Origin: Areca catechu
Taxonomy: Eukaryota; Streptophyta; Magnoliopsida; Arecales; Arecaceae
DNA: 64,000 nt
Assembly (NCBI GenBank): GCA_021397845.1
Contig: CM038046.1
Location: 61,584,021 to 61,648,020, forward strand
Reading direction: 5' to 3'
Notes under the pieces: model-generated
Told to the model about the DNA's origin: nothing
What the model saw: only the letters and a program-made list of their open reading frames with translations
The model's database searches: none
Position numbers and translations under genes: made by a program
Shown here: piece after piece, positions 21,677 to 33,697 of the stretch
Layout of the letters: every line of letters starts with the position of its first letter
How positions within the stretch are numbered: the first letter of the stretch is position 1

Positions 21677-21794
21677 TATGGTGTCTAAGGCTAGAGGTCC
21701 AGAGGCAAACGTCCTAAGTAGTTTCGTGGTTTTTAATTAGGACCCTGCGAGAGCAGGGAGAGCCTCCCACGAACCCACCTCTTACATGGCCAGT
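21677..21794 (+). other. TGGTGTCTA...CATGGCCAG leader module (E5)
   Basis: It opens ATATGGTGTCTAAGG and closes TTACATGGCCAG, with an interior AGGGAGAGCCTCCC hairpin. Position and interior match the modules in E1, E4 and E8. Confidence 0.62.
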
Positions 21795-21891
21795 CGACAG
21801 GATAATTATTGAATTGGCTATAATTTGAGCTGGCCCATTCTTCTTGAGCTCTAGGTCTAAAAAACCCTAGCTCGAGTCGAGTTCTGTGTGA

Positions 21892-23250
21892 TTGCATTGC
21901 ATGGAAACTAGGTCAGGCACACCTTATCAGCCTGTTCAAATCCAACTCAATCCACCCATGGACCTTAATGTGAAAAATATTTTGAGAATAATAACTGATC
22001 AACTTACTCAGCTTACGACAAGGTTTGACCAAGTGGAAGAGAGGCTATGTAATCTTGAAGAATCTCAAGCGACTAGATCAGATCTTGAAACACCTAGACC
22101 AATTCACACAGGTCAAAGTTCTGAAACCCTTAGACCCACTCCTCTAGGTCAAAGCTTTGAGATGCCTAGACCCATTCCCCAAATTCCTCGAGCCCAACTC
22201 ACTAACCCAGATCTAAGAGGTCAATATAGGGAACCCGCTTACCCAGGTTCAAGAGCCCAATATAAGGAAATTACTCCTGACCCAATTCCTAGATGCCACA
22301 CCCCTGATGTGAATGATTAGGAAGAAAGGATTCTTAGGAGCATTCGATTAGATGCACCGACATTTGAGGGTAGTTTAGATCCTAAGGTCTATACAGATTG
22401 GGAGAGTGATATGGACTAGTTCTTTGAATGGTACGAAATGTCAGAAGAGAGAAAATTCAAATTCGCCAAGCTTAGGCTAGTCCAACAAGCTAGATTATAC
22501 TGGAGAAATGTAGAATGACTGAACCGACAGAGAGGTGACCTACCTATTGGTACATGGCAAGCCATGAAGGTAAAGCTTAGGGAGAAGTATCTACGTTCTC
22601 ATATGAACAAAAATTATTTGATCAATGGCAAAAATTGACTTAAGGAAATAAATCAGTAGCTAATTATATTGCCAAATTTGATGAGTTTGTTATGAGGTGT
22701 AGTGTAGTCGAGTCCAAAGCTGTCACCCTGTCAAGGTTTAGAGCTGGTTTGCATGAACATATCCAGAGGGAGCTGTTTTTAAGGGAAGTTAATGATTTGG
22801 AACAGGCTTATCAAATTGCTAGGGATTGTGAGCGATTCCAAAGGAGACTTGTCACCTAAAGACCTGAGTCTAATAGGTTTAATACCCCTGGAACTAGACC
22901 TATCCCTAAACAATTTCCACCTAGCTGACCAAATCCTAGTTCTCAACTAGTTTGTAGGGAGGATAAAGGAAAGTCACCCATGGTCCCTAGAGAGTGAAAT
23001 CAAAATGCAATATATTTTAGGTTCCGTAAAATGGGTCCTTTTGCTGCTAACTGTCCCATGCGAACATTGCATATAGGTGAATGTGAGGAAGAAAATGTCG
23101 AGGATGTAGAAGAATTTGAGGAAGAGATTTATGAAGTGGAAGAAGACTTGGTAGAAGAGTATGAAGGAGATGAAGAGCCTATAGAATCATCTGACCTACT
23201 AGGTGTAGTTAGGTGTATTCAAGCTCAAACCAAGAAGAATGGGGACTAGC
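21892..23250 (+). pseudogene. E5 gag
   Basis: The start is at 21892 (MHC) or the next ATG at 21901 (METRSG). A proline-rich N-terminus contains PRPI-type repeats. The gag core follows with APTFEGSLDP, DWESDMD, FEWYEMSEERKFKFAKLRLV, LREKYL, FDQWQKLT, YIAKFDEFVMRC and RFRAGLHEHIQREL. The zinc knuckle is degenerate (FRFRKMGPFAANCP; the first two Cys are lost). A Glu-rich tail closes gag. At least six in-frame stops and one frameshift near 22595 inactivate it. Compared with E1 and E8, this copy keeps the C-terminal half of gag. Confidence 0.88.
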
Positions 23251-23294
23251 CTAGGACGAATATCCAACAGACCTTTTTTAAGCTAGGAGATAAA

Positions 23295-23741
23295 GTGTGC
23301 AAAATTATTATTGATAGTGGAAGTTGTGTGAACGCCATATCTACCAATGCTGTTAAGAGTTTAGGCTTACCCACAGTGCCACTACCTAGCCCATGTAAGG
23401 TATCTTGGATTGACGCGACATCTATTCGTCTTAGGTTACAATGCCAAGTCCTAGTCCAAATTCAATCTTACCAAGAGAAAGTATGGTATGATGTGATTCC
23501 AATGGGGGTTAGTAGTATCATACTAGGTAGACCGTGGTTATATGACCATGATGCAACCCTCTTTGGCCGATCTAACTCGTGTGCATTCAAACACCATGAA
23601 AAGAGAATTGTGATCAACTCGACCCCACCCAAAGATAATACCAAGCGAGGGTCTAGTCACTTAAGAGAGAAGGAACCCGGATTGAACCCGATTAATGCAA
23701 AAGATTTAGAACATGAGATCATTGGAGGATCAACAGTCTAG
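23295..23741 (+). pseudogene. E5 retroviral-type aspartic protease
   Basis: An open stretch encodes IIIDSGSCVNAIS, the catalytic DSG of the gypsy protease. It is followed by LGLPT, WIDATS, VLVQI, YDVIPMG and IILGRPWLYDHDA (the second conserved ILGRPW motif). A stop at 23739-23741 is followed five bases later by E6. After E6 is removed, the same frame continues into the linker at 33701. This is the only recognisable protease in the five gypsy elements. RT, which should follow it, is missing. Confidence 0.85.
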
Positions 23742-23746
23742 ACTTT

Positions 23747-26168
23747 TGTTGGGGTTTCTTGTGCACCGCAGCGGAAGTGTAATTTCAAAATGATGAAATT
23801 TGCACCGAAATCCCTTAGCCAAGATCTCCTTTTACTAATTAAAACATACATACTAACATTCAAACATAGATTGTTAGAATTAGAGTACCAACCTGTAATC
23901 GCTAATTCCAACAAAGTTGATGTTGAAGGGGCTGATTGAATTCACCAGGTGTCCAAGTGTCCGCCCTCCGATGGTGATCCACACAGAGCAGTGATCAAGA
24001 CAACTCTATCTTCTTTTCAAAGGTTCCTTCTATTGAGTTCTTCTTCCTAGAACTCAATTGCTTGGACTATGGCTTGAATTCCTCCACACAAAGGCTTGCT
24101 TTCCTTTCCTTGACTCCTTCTCCTCCTTCCACCAAGACCTTGGCCCTTTAGATACCCTTGTCTTGAAGAAAAAGACCTTGTCCTAAGAGGACATAGGCTT
24201 GTCTTAAGTTGGAGGAGAGATTAAGACAATGATGTCTTAATGTATGAAAGAAAGGAAGAAATCAGAACTTCTTTCTTTCCTTTACCGTCGGAGACTTTTA
24301 CTTTTATCTTGTTCAGTAGCAGAGTTTCGACAGAGGTTTACTCTGTAGAGGAAACAATGCAAGAGCAAGAAAAATAAAAGAGTCTTCAGGAGAGGAAGAA
24401 AGAAAAAGATTACATCATGTTCTGATTTTTCCCGACCCTTTAAATAGAAATCAGATAGGCGCCTACACACCTCTCCATGATTTCTTTCTCACGCCCTTTC
24501 CAATTTCTCACGCCCCATCCTCCCATCTCACGGCCTTCCAGATTAAATCCCATGGCTCTTCTTAAAGGAAAAACCGCGGTGTTTTAAAAAGAAGGAAGTC
24601 GCGACTTTTCATCTCCGAAGAGATGTTACTTCGCGCGCCCGGGAGGAGTTAGCGCTTTCTCTCTTTCTCAAAATCCCATCAGCCGTTGGATTCTCATCCA
24701 AGGGGGGAGAGAAGGTGCGCTAATCACTTAAGAAGGAGGCCGCCCAAATAAAATCATCGGAGAATTTTATTTGGGGCGCGCCAAGAGTCCATGCGCCATG
24801 GACTCTTCCTTAAGGCGCGCCAAGAGTCCATATGCGCATGGACTCTTGGTGTTTGGCATGAAAAACAAAAGGGGGCGGGTGGGGAGGCTAGCCAAGCTAC
24901 ATGGCTAGCCAATAGGGTTAGCCACATTCCCATTTTTCTTAATTAGGGTCTAATTAGGTCCAATTAGAACCCAATTAGAACCAATCCGGAACCCTAATTC
25001 GAATCCGATCCGAATAGAAGCTAGGGCTTGCAACACCTGCTAGAGTGTTATCTTGCAAAGACAATTTAATTCCAAATTAAATTCTTGATCAATCCTCTTA
25101 AGTGTGTGACCCATTGGGTTCCATATCTAGCCAGTAGTGGGTTCGAATACAAGTTGACCTAATTTGATTAGAACTCTTTCTAATCGATTTAGGTCAAACC
25201 GGGCTTACCCGAATCGATCAATTAGGATTCTTCCTAACATGTGATCTTTGAACTTGATCAACCCACAAGACAAGATTGACGTCTAGCAACGTGTCATGTC
25301 TACCCGGAAGATATGGAAATTCTGGTGAAATACCAAAATTACCCTTCAGTAGAGAGTTACCGTACAATTAAATCTTTCGATCAGCCTGCACCCAAAATAT
25401 AACTATGGATATGGATATATGTCAAATCCAATATTATATTTGTTTTTAGCTCAATCTTATAATGATGATTCGATTATCTTGATAGTAGAAACCATCTCTA
25501 ATATCTTCACTTTGATCAAAGATTTCCTGAATCATCATGCGATTGTTGACTAGCTGGATGCAATCTCCTCTTACTAAGAGTGATCGATTCCTTGTTGACC
25601 TACTCATTACCTTCATATTCAATTCACCATTCCCAGTATCAATCCTGTGCATGTCTCAGTGTCATGATTAGGATTGAACCAAAGGATGGGTTCATGTACA
25701 TAAGGTACTTATGGCAGTCTCAGGTCAAAAGATTACTTGTACCACTCCCACTATGAGAACCTTCTATTGACATGTAGCTAAGACTCCATTAGATGTTCTC
25801 AAGTTGGATCATATCAGTGAACTCATTCTCCAATGAGCACCCATATCCCAGTATTAGTGTCATACACAAGTGACTGTGAGAGCAGTCACCCTTTCCAGTA
25901 TACCTGGGATGTGCTAGTCTTATCGGAAAAACCCTGATCCCCTACTCAGGGTTCCTTTGACTAGGAATTCTTTAGATTAAGGTTTTAAGATTTTAGGTCT
26001 CACTGGTATGATCTCATCATAACCCTAAAATCATAGCCCTAATCTATGGGGTTCATCATATAATAAACATAGCGTATGATGAAAAATAATGCCTTTATTT
26101 AGAAAATTATCAATTACAATGGTTTGGGAGATACAACAGAGATTGGTTTGTAGGGCATATCCCTTTCA
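23747..26168 (-). repeat. E6 3' LTR
   Basis: It is the near-identical twin of 31276-33697. A TATTTAAA box in minus sense lies at 24439-24446. Two adjacent hairpins lie at 24783-24807 (11-bp arms, CGC loop) and 24820-24849 (12-bp arms). The 62-codon frame at 24282-24470 recurs unchanged in the other LTR simply because the LTRs are duplicates. Confidence 0.96.
24783..24849. repeat. Twin hairpins in E6 LTR
   Basis: AAGAGTCCATG pairs with CATGGACTCTT around CGC. Thirteen bases on, CCAAGAGTCCAT pairs with ATGGACTCTTGG around ATGCGC. Both hairpins share the same arm sequence. They recur in the right LTR (about 32312-32378) and, slightly changed, in E9 (about 57430-57500). Confidence 0.85.
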
Positions 26169-26182
26169 ATCTCCCACTTGCA
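26169..26182 (-). other. E6 polypurine tract
   Basis: In minus sense TGCAAGTGGGAGAT lies between the pol stop codon (26183-26185) and the LTR start at 26168. Confidence 0.85.
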
Positions 26183-29100
26183 CTAAAGCCAATCGCCTTT
26201 GAATCTTAATCCCATACATTCTAGGTGGCGATCAAAATCTCGCTGTGGTAGAGCCTTAGTGAACGGGTCTGCTACATTGTTCTTTGTATCAACTCTATCT
26301 ATGTAGACATCTTGTCTCTCTACTATTTCTCGGACAAGATGGAAGCATCTCAGAATGTGCTTGGACTTATGATGAGCTCTTGGTTCCTTAGCTTGAGCAA
26401 CGGCCCCAGTGTTGTCACAGTAAAGTGGCACTGGGTTTTCAATTTGAGGAACAACACCCAACTCTGTGATGAACTTCTTCATCCAGACTGCTTCCTTGGC
26501 GGCTTCACTAACAGCTATGTATTCTGCCTCTGTGGTTGAGTCAGCTACAGTCTGCTGCTTGGTACTCTTCCAACTCACTGCTCCACCATTTAGGGTAAAA
26601 ACATATCCCGAAATGGATTTGCTATCATCAGGGTCTGATTGAAAACTAGAATCAGAATAAGCTTCTAGTTTAAGATCAGAACCACCATAAACCAGAAAAA
26701 TATCCTTAGTCCTTCTTAGGTACTTAAGAATATTTTTAACTGCTTTCCAATGATCTTCTCCTGGATCAGCCTGAAACCTACTGACAATGCCTAAAGCATA
26801 TGCCACATCAGGCCTGGTACATAACATGGCATACATTATGGATCCTATTGCCGAAGCATAGGGTATAGAATTCATTCTATCTCTTTCTTCAGGTGTCTTA
26901 GGAGACATCCTTTTAGAAAGATGTATGCCTTGACTCATAGGAAGATAACCTCTTTTACTTCCTTCCATGCTGAATCTTTTCAGCACTAAGTCAATGTACC
27001 TAGATTGGGATAAACCTAGCATCCTCTTAGATCTATCTCTATAGATCTTAATACCTAGTATATAGGATGCTTCTCCCAAATCTTTCATGGAAAACTGGTT
27101 TGATAGCCAAACCTTGACTGATTGCAACATTGGGATATCATTCCCAATGAGGAGTATGTCATCTACATACAGAACCAAGAAGACTATGGCACTCCCACTA
27201 GTCTTCTTATAAACACAGGGTTCATCCACATTTTTGATAAAACCAAATCTTTTAATAGTTTCATCAAAGCGGATGTTCCAACTCCTGGAAGCTTGCTTTA
27301 ATCCATAAATGGATTTCTTCAGCTTGCATACTTGATTAGGTTTATTCTTTGAAATAAAACCTTCTGGCTGTGACATGTAGACTTCTTCCTCAAGGAAACC
27401 ATTGAGGAATGCAGTCTTCACATCCATCTGCCATATCTCATAATCGTGGTATGCTGCTATAGCAAGTAAAATCCGAATTGATTTTAGCATGGCAACAGGT
27501 GAAAATGTTTCATCATAATCAATTCCCTGTTTTTGTCTAAAACCTTTAGCCACTAATCTGGCTTTATAGGTTTCAACTTGGCCATCAGCCCCAATCTTTT
27601 TCTTATAGACCCATTTACACCCAATAGGATTAACACCCTCTGGTGCATCAACCAAAGACCATACTTGGTTTACATACATAGAGTCTACTTCGGATTCCAT
27701 GGCTTCTTGCCATTTATCTGAGTCAGTACTCAAGATAGCTTCCGTATAGGTCAGAGGTTCATCATTTTGAATGACTTGAGCTTCATTATTTTCAATAATA
27801 AACCCATACCTCTCAGGTGCCCGTGGCACTCTGTCAGACCTACGAGGAGGAGTTTTGTGTTCTGGTTCTATCCTAACTATATGTTCTAATGGTTGAGAAT
27901 TGTCTATCTGTATTTCTTGCACTTCTCCAAGTTCAATTGTTCTACCATTGCCTTTTTCCAAAATGAACTCTTTTTCTAGAAAAGTGGCATGCCTGCTAAC
28001 AAAAATCTTTTGTTCAGTAGGATGGTAGAATAGATATCCTCTACCTTCTTTAGGATATCCTACAAATAGATATTTATCCGCTCTAGGTTCCAACTTATGT
28101 CCAAAATTTCTTTTAACATAAGCTGGACATCCCCATACCTTAAAATATTTAAGATATGGTTTCTTTCCACTCCAAATTTCATATGGAGTACTAACAACGG
28201 ATTTAGAAGGTACCTTGTTCAGAATATAAACAGCAGTTTCTAGGGCATGACCCCAGAAGGAAATGGGCAAATTTGTGAAGCACATCATGGATCGTACCAT
28301 ATCTAATAAGGTACGATTCCTCCTTTCAGCTATACCATTTAGCTGTGGTGTATAAGGAGGGGTCCATTCAGAAAGGATTCCATTAACTTTAAGATAGTCT
28401 AAAAACTCCGTGGATAAGTATTCTCCTCCTCGATCAGAACGAAGAACTTTAATACTTTTCCCGGTTTGTTTTTCGACCATACTTTGATACTCCTTAAATT
28501 TATCAAAGGCTTCAGATTTGTGTTTCATAAGATACACATATCCGAACCTAGATAAATCATCTGTAAAAGTGATAAAAATATGAGTATCCTCCTCTGGCCT
28601 GAGTTGTCATTGGACCACATACATCAGTATGTATAAGTCCTAATAACTCAGTTGACCTTTCCCCATGTCCAGTGAATGGAGTTTTTGTCATCTTACCCAT
28701 GAGACATGATTCGCAAGTTCCTAATGATTCATACTCATAAGGATCAAGGAATTTTTCCTTGTATAACTTGCTAATCCTAGACTCATTAACATGACCAAGT
28801 CTATGATGCCAAAGTAAAGTATCATTAAAGTCTTTTCTTTTCCTTTTAGTATTGACATGAAAAATACTATCATTGGAAGAAAGAGTTAAGAGCCCATTGC
28901 TAAATATGCCAGAACAAATAATTTTATTAGATAACATTATTGAGCAACCAGTGCTCGTTACATCCATTACATATCCTTGTTTTAATAACAAAGGAATAGA
29001 TATAATGTTCCTAATAATCTTTGGCATATAGTAACAATTCTCTAGCTCCAAGATCTTTCCTGAAGGCAACTTCAGAATATAGGTCCCTACAGCTTCTGCT

Positions 29101-30095
29101 TGGATGATATCACCACCAGCACCGTAGAGATTGAAGTCGCCTTCCTTCAATACTTTAAGCTTGTGGAGGTCCTGCAAAGATTTGCATATATGGTAACCAC
29201 AAGCGGTATCCAATACCCAAGTATTTGATATAGACGAATTTAATGTCAATATAGTATGTATCTCATACATACCTTTTGGTGCGTCTGCCGCACCAGGCTT
29301 CACAGTTGCAAGGTAAGCCTTGCAATTCCTTTTCCAATGTCCCGCTTTGCCGCAAAAGAAACAGGTTGACTGTTTTGAGACCTTCTTTCCTTTCTTGTTC
29401 TTATTGATGCCACCCTTAGGGTTTAGTCTCCTGCTAAAACCCTTTTTGCCTGATTTCTTCTTATTGGTCTTATCAACAAGAAGAAGTAGAGCCTTTTCTT
29501 TCTTAACATGGCTCTCTGCTGTTTTTAACATATTTAACAGCTCAGGCAAGGAAGTGTTCAGTTTGTTCATGTGATAATTCAAGACAAACTGAGAAAATGA
29601 CTCTGGGAGTGATTGCAGGATTAAATCCTGATTCAGCTCCCCATCCATAATAAACCCTAATTGACCTAATCTGGTGATTAAGTCAATTACCTTCAGGACA
29701 TGATCCTGAACGGATGTACCCTCTGTCATCCTAGCACGGAATAACTGCTTAGATATTTCGTATCTAGCAGTTCTGCTTTGTTCTCCATAAAGCTCCTTTA
29801 AATTGAGCATTATGGATTGAGTATCCATGCTTTCATGCTGCCTCTGTAACTCATTGGTCATAGAGGCCAGTATGATACACTTGACAGTGAGGGAGTCATT
29901 CTGCCACATTCTGTATGTGGCCATATCTTCCTGTGTGGCATCATCCCCTAGTGGATTAAGATTAGGGGTATCAAGAATATAAGAAAGTTTTTCTGAACTC
30001 AGTACAATCTTTAAGTTTCTCAACTAGTCCACATAGTTTGGACCAGTCAATTTGTTGGTATCTAAGATGCTTCTCAGTGATAATGAAGATGCCAT
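26183..30095 (-). pseudogene. E6 gag-pol polyprotein (Ty1/copia, two lesions)
   Basis: A single frame of about 1300 codons starts at 30095 (MASSLSLRSIL). Gag ends with a zinc knuckle CFFCGKAGHWKRNC. Protease: WVLDTACGYHIC. GAG-pre-integrase: WHHRLGHVNESRI with CESC. Integrase: D in HTDVCGPM, D in SDRGGEY, E in IAERRN. RT: KARLVAKGFRQ, DVKTAFLNG and YVDDILLIGND. RNase H: YSDSSFQ, TEAEYIA, LYCDNTGAV and ADPFTKAL, ending GDWL. Lesions: a TGG to TAG nonsense codon at residue 24 (about 30024-30026), and one extra A in an A-run at about 28575-28580 that shifts frame just after RGGYSYF. E9 has the intact version of both sites. From 28537 down the frame is open to the end. The DTA rather than DTG at the protease site is notable. 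Confidence 0.95.
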
Positions 30096-30274
30096 TTATC
30101 TACATTTAATTAAGAACAATACATAAGCAAACAACCATGAAATGACTTACATAATTAAATTAGGTCTTCAATTTAATTATGTCTCCCACTATTTTATCAA
30201 AAATCATAGCCCTCACTATGATAATCGAGAAGAACCCTAATCGGTTTTCTTAGTGAGATCGAGATCCTTATAAT

Positions 30275-30592
30275 TTATAAAAGATCTTGCAGACAACACA
30301 ACAAATCTTTTATAAGTTCTAAGGTAGGAAACTCTTCCAATTATATCTCATATAATTCTCAAAAATAACTTGGCCTCTAGAACATTATAAGTCTTGCAGA
30401 ATACACAACAAATCATAATGTTCTAGTTAAGTCAAGACCCTTTCATTTCTATACAGTCAATATTCAAATATAATGCCCTTGTAGATAACACAACAAGGCA
30501 TTATACTGAATATACTGTAAGCATATTTTGCACTAGACCAATATTATGTCAATCACCCTATTAGGTCTTGCAGACAACACAACAAACCTAAT
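30275..30592 (-). other. Array of four hairpins with conserved 19-nt loop (E6 leader)
   Basis: In sense the loop is TTGTTGTGTTGTCTGCAAG, with minor variants. Its four copies lie at (plus coordinates) 30567-30585, 30478-30496, 30393-30411 and 30286-30304. Stems: ATTAGGT/ACCTAAT (30560-30566, 30586-30592); TATAATGCC/GGCATTATA plus an outer TATTCA/TGAATA (30461-30512); a 12-bp CTAGAACATTAT stem (30377-30388, 30415-30426); an 11-bp TTATAAAAGAT stem (30275-30285, 30305-30315). The stems are unrelated to one another but each is self-complementary. Order and position match E2. Confidence 0.85.
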
Positions 30593-30689
30593 GTGGTTCA
30601 TAACACAGTAATGATCCAGCATGAAGAAAGGCCAACATATAGCATTTTTTTAACACTAAGCATATAAGTCAAGATTTAAATATAATCAA

Positions 30690-30833
30690 ATCGGCCAGGC
30701 AAGTGGAAGAGATGTGGGAGTCCCCCCGTTGCTTTCCTAGACACCAATAAAAATTGGCCAGGTCAGTCAACGGAACCAATTAAAAACCACGATTCTCTTT
30801 ACCTTCCCAGAACCACCTTTCTAGACACCGAAT
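30690..30833 (-). other. Two tandem TGGTGTCTA...CCTGGCC leader modules (E6)
   Basis: In sense unit 1 (30833-30753) runs from ATTCGGTGTCTAG to GACCTGGCCAAT. Unit 2 (30748-30690) runs from ATTGGTGTCTAGGAAAG to TTGCCTGGCCGAT. The arms pair with one bulge or wobble. They align with 4591-4734 in E2. Confidence 0.65.
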
Positions 30834-30990
30834 GATCAATTGTTCATCATGACTAGTGATGCTTATTAGTTAAATATGCTATGACTTAATATGATTTTAA
30901 GAAGAGGGCTTTATAAAATTGCCAGCACATTCTTACATAAAAACATATCATAATGATATCACTCTGATAAACATATATGTGCCAAGTGTG

Positions 30991-31066
30991 TCATCATACT
31001 AGGACAACCATTTACCACATAATGGATCCACCATTATGCCAGGGCAACCTTATTTCAGTATGATGA
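30991..31066 (-). other. Nested leader hairpin (E6)
   Basis: A 10-bp inverted repeat, TCATCATACT/AGTATGATGA (30991-31000, 31057-31066), encloses an 8-bp one, CATAATGG/CCATTATG (31018-31025, 31031-31038). It occupies the place taken by the TCATAGGAG fold in E2 and is conserved in E9 (63613-63688). Confidence 0.7.
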
Positions 31067-31260
31067 CTTCAAGACTAATCATATCTCTATAATAATTAGG
31101 GTTTGAGTGAAAAACCCTAATTAGTGGCATACATCAAAACATTAATTATCATATATGCATTCCTTAAATTATGCTAAGTGTATCAGCATTCAAGGGTTTA
31201 AAACCCTAATTTCGATACTACAACAAAAATGCATATCATATGTTTTAACTGTAATAAGGA

Positions 31261-31274
31261 TGGCTCTGATACCA
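31261..31274 (-). other. E6 primer-binding site
   Basis: In minus sense TGGTATCAGAGCCA, a full match to the plant initiator tRNA-Met PBS, lies one base from the LTR end. Confidence 0.93.
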
Positions 31275-31275
31275 C

Positions 31276-33697
31276 TGTTGGGGTTTCTTGTGCACCGCAG
31301 CGGAAGTGTAATTTCAAAATGATGAAATTTGCACCGAAATCCCTTAGCCAAGATCTCCTTTTACTAATTAAAACATACATACTAACATTCAAACATAGAT
31401 TGTTAGAATTAGAGTACCAACCTGTAATCGCTAATTCCAACAAAGTTGATGTTGAAGGGGCTGATTGAATTCACCAGGCGTCAAAGTGTCCGCCCTCCGA
31501 TGGTGATCCACACAGAGCAGTGATCAAGACAACTCTATCTTCTTTTCAAAGGTTCCTTCTATTGAGTTCTTCTTCCTAGAACTCAATTGCTTGGACTATG
31601 GCTTGAATTCCTCCACACAAAGGCTTGCTTTCCTTTCCTTGACTCCTTCTCCTCCTTCCACCAAGACCTTGGCCCTTTAGATACCCTTGTCTTGAAGAAA
31701 AAGACCTTGTCCTAAGAGGACATAGGCTTGTCTTAAGTTGGAGGAGAGATTAAGACAATGATGTCTTAATGTATGAAAGAAAGGAAGAAATCAGAACTTC
31801 TTTCTTTCCTTTACCGTCGGAGACTTTTACTTTTATCTTGTTCAGTAGCAGAGTTTCGACAGAGGTTTACTCTGTAGAGGAAACAATGCAAGAGCAAGAA
31901 AAATAAAAGAGTCTTCAGGAGAGGAAGAAAGAAAAAGATTACATCATGTTCTGATTTTTCCCGACCCTTTAAATAGAAATCAGATAGGCGCCTACACACC
32001 TCTCCATGATTTCTTTCTCACGCCCTTTCCAATTTCTCATGCCCCATCCTCCCATCTCACGGCCTTCCAGATTAAATCCCACGGCTCTTCTTAAAGGAAA
32101 AACCGCGGTGTTTTAAAAAGAAGGAAGTCGCGACTTTTCATCTCCGAAGAGATGTTACTTCGCGCGCCCGGGAGGAGTTAGCGCTTTCTCTCTTTCTCAA
32201 AATCCCATCAGCCGTTGGATTCTCATCCAAGGGGGGAGAGAAGGTGCGCTAATCACTTAAGAAGGAGGACGCCCAAATAAAATCATCGGAGAATTTTATT
32301 TGGGGCGCACCAAGAGTCCATGCGCCATGGACTCTTCCTTAAGGCGCGCCAAGAGTCCATATGCGCATGGACTCTTGGTGTTTGGCGTGAAAAACAAAAG
32401 GGGGCGGGTGGGGAGGCTAGCCAAGCTACATGGCTAGCCAATAGGGTTAGCCACATTCCCATTTTTCTTAATTAGGGTCTAATTAGGTCCAATTAGAACC
32501 CAATTTGAACCAATCCGGAACCCTAATTCGAATCCGATCCGAATAGAAGCTAGGGCTTGCAACACCTGCTAGAGTGTTATCTTGCAAAGACAATTTAATT
32601 CCAAATTAAATTCTTGATCAATCCTCTTAAGTGTGTGACCCATTGGGTTCCATATCTAGCTAGTAGTGGGTTCGAATACAAGTTGACCTAATTTGATTAG
32701 AACTCTTTCTAATCGATTTAGGTCAAACCGGGCTTACCCGAATCGATCAATTAGGATTCTTCCTAACATGTGATCTTTGAACTTGATCAACCCACAAGAC
32801 AAGATTGATGTCTAGCAACGTGTCATGTCTACCCGGAAGATATGGAAATTCTGGTGAAATACCAAAATTACCCTTCAGTAGAGAGTTACCGTACAATTAA
32901 ATCTTTCGATCAGCCTGCACCCAAAATATAACTATGGATATGGATATATGTCAAATCCAATATTATATTTGTTTCTAGCTCAATCTTATAATGATGATTC
33001 GATTATCTTGATATTAGAAACCATCTCTAATATCTTCACTTTGATCAAAGATTTCCTGAATCATCATGCGATTGTTGACTAGCTGGATGCAATCTCCTCT
33101 TACTAAGAGTGATCGATTCCTTGTTGACCTACTCATTACCTTCATATTCAATTCACCATTCCCAGTATCAATCCTGTGCATGTCTCAGTGTCATGATTAG
33201 GATTGAACCAAAGGATGGGTTCATGTACATAAGGTACTTATGGCAGTCTCAGGTCAAAAGATTACTTGTACCACTCCCACTATGAGAACCTTCTATTGAC
33301 ATGTAGCTAAGACTCCATTAGATGTTCTCAAGTTGGATCATATCAGTGAACTCATTCTCCAATGAGCACCCACATCCCAGTATTAGTGTCATACACAAGT
33401 GACTGTGAGAGCAGTCACCCTTTCCAGTATACCCGGGATGTGCTAGTCTTATCGGAAAAACCCTGATCCCCTACTCAGGGTTCCTTTGACTAGGAATTCT
33501 TTAGATTAAGGTTTTAAGATTTTAGGTCTCACTGGTATGATCTCATCATAACCCTAAAATCATAGCCCTAATCTATGGGGTTCATCATATAATAAACACA
33601 GCGTATGATGAAAAATAATGCCTTTATTTAGAAAATTATCAATTACAATGGTTTGGGAGATACAACAGAGATTGGTTTGTAGGGCATATCCCTTTCA
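31276..33697 (-). repeat. E6 5' LTR
   Basis: It is 2422 bp, same length as the other LTR. It would drive minus-strand transcription; a TATTTAAA box lies at 31968-31975. Differences from the left LTR are scattered single substitutions with no indel seen. Confidence 0.96.
31968..31975 (-). promoter_or_regulatory. Probable TATA box of E6
   Basis: TATTTAAA in minus sense, within CTATTTAAAGGGTCGG, is identical in both E6 LTRs and sits next to a GC-rich block. Confidence 0.55.

Larger units (their letters stand above)
23747..33697 (-). mobile_element. E6: young, nearly intact Ty1/copia element
   Basis: The insertion is 9951 bp with two LTRs of exactly 2422 bp (23747-26168 and 31276-33697). In sense they begin TGAAAGGGATATG and end CCCCAACA. 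A perfect TSD, ACTTT, lies at 23742-23746 and 33698-33702. PBS, PPT and one long gag-pol frame are present. By eye the LTRs differ at about 15 positions (about 0.6 percent), mostly transitions, so it is the most recent event in the nest. Only two coding lesions were found. E9 is a more decayed relative. Confidence 0.96.

Noticed and set aside
24282..24470. 62-codon frame repeated exactly at 31811-31999
   Set aside because: It is duplicated only because both lie in the twin LTRs of E6. It overlaps the promoter region, and no domain is visible.
31261..31274. tRNA gene suggested by TGGTATCAGAGCCA
   Set aside because: This is a primer-binding site complementary to a tRNA 3' end; no cloverleaf surrounds it.
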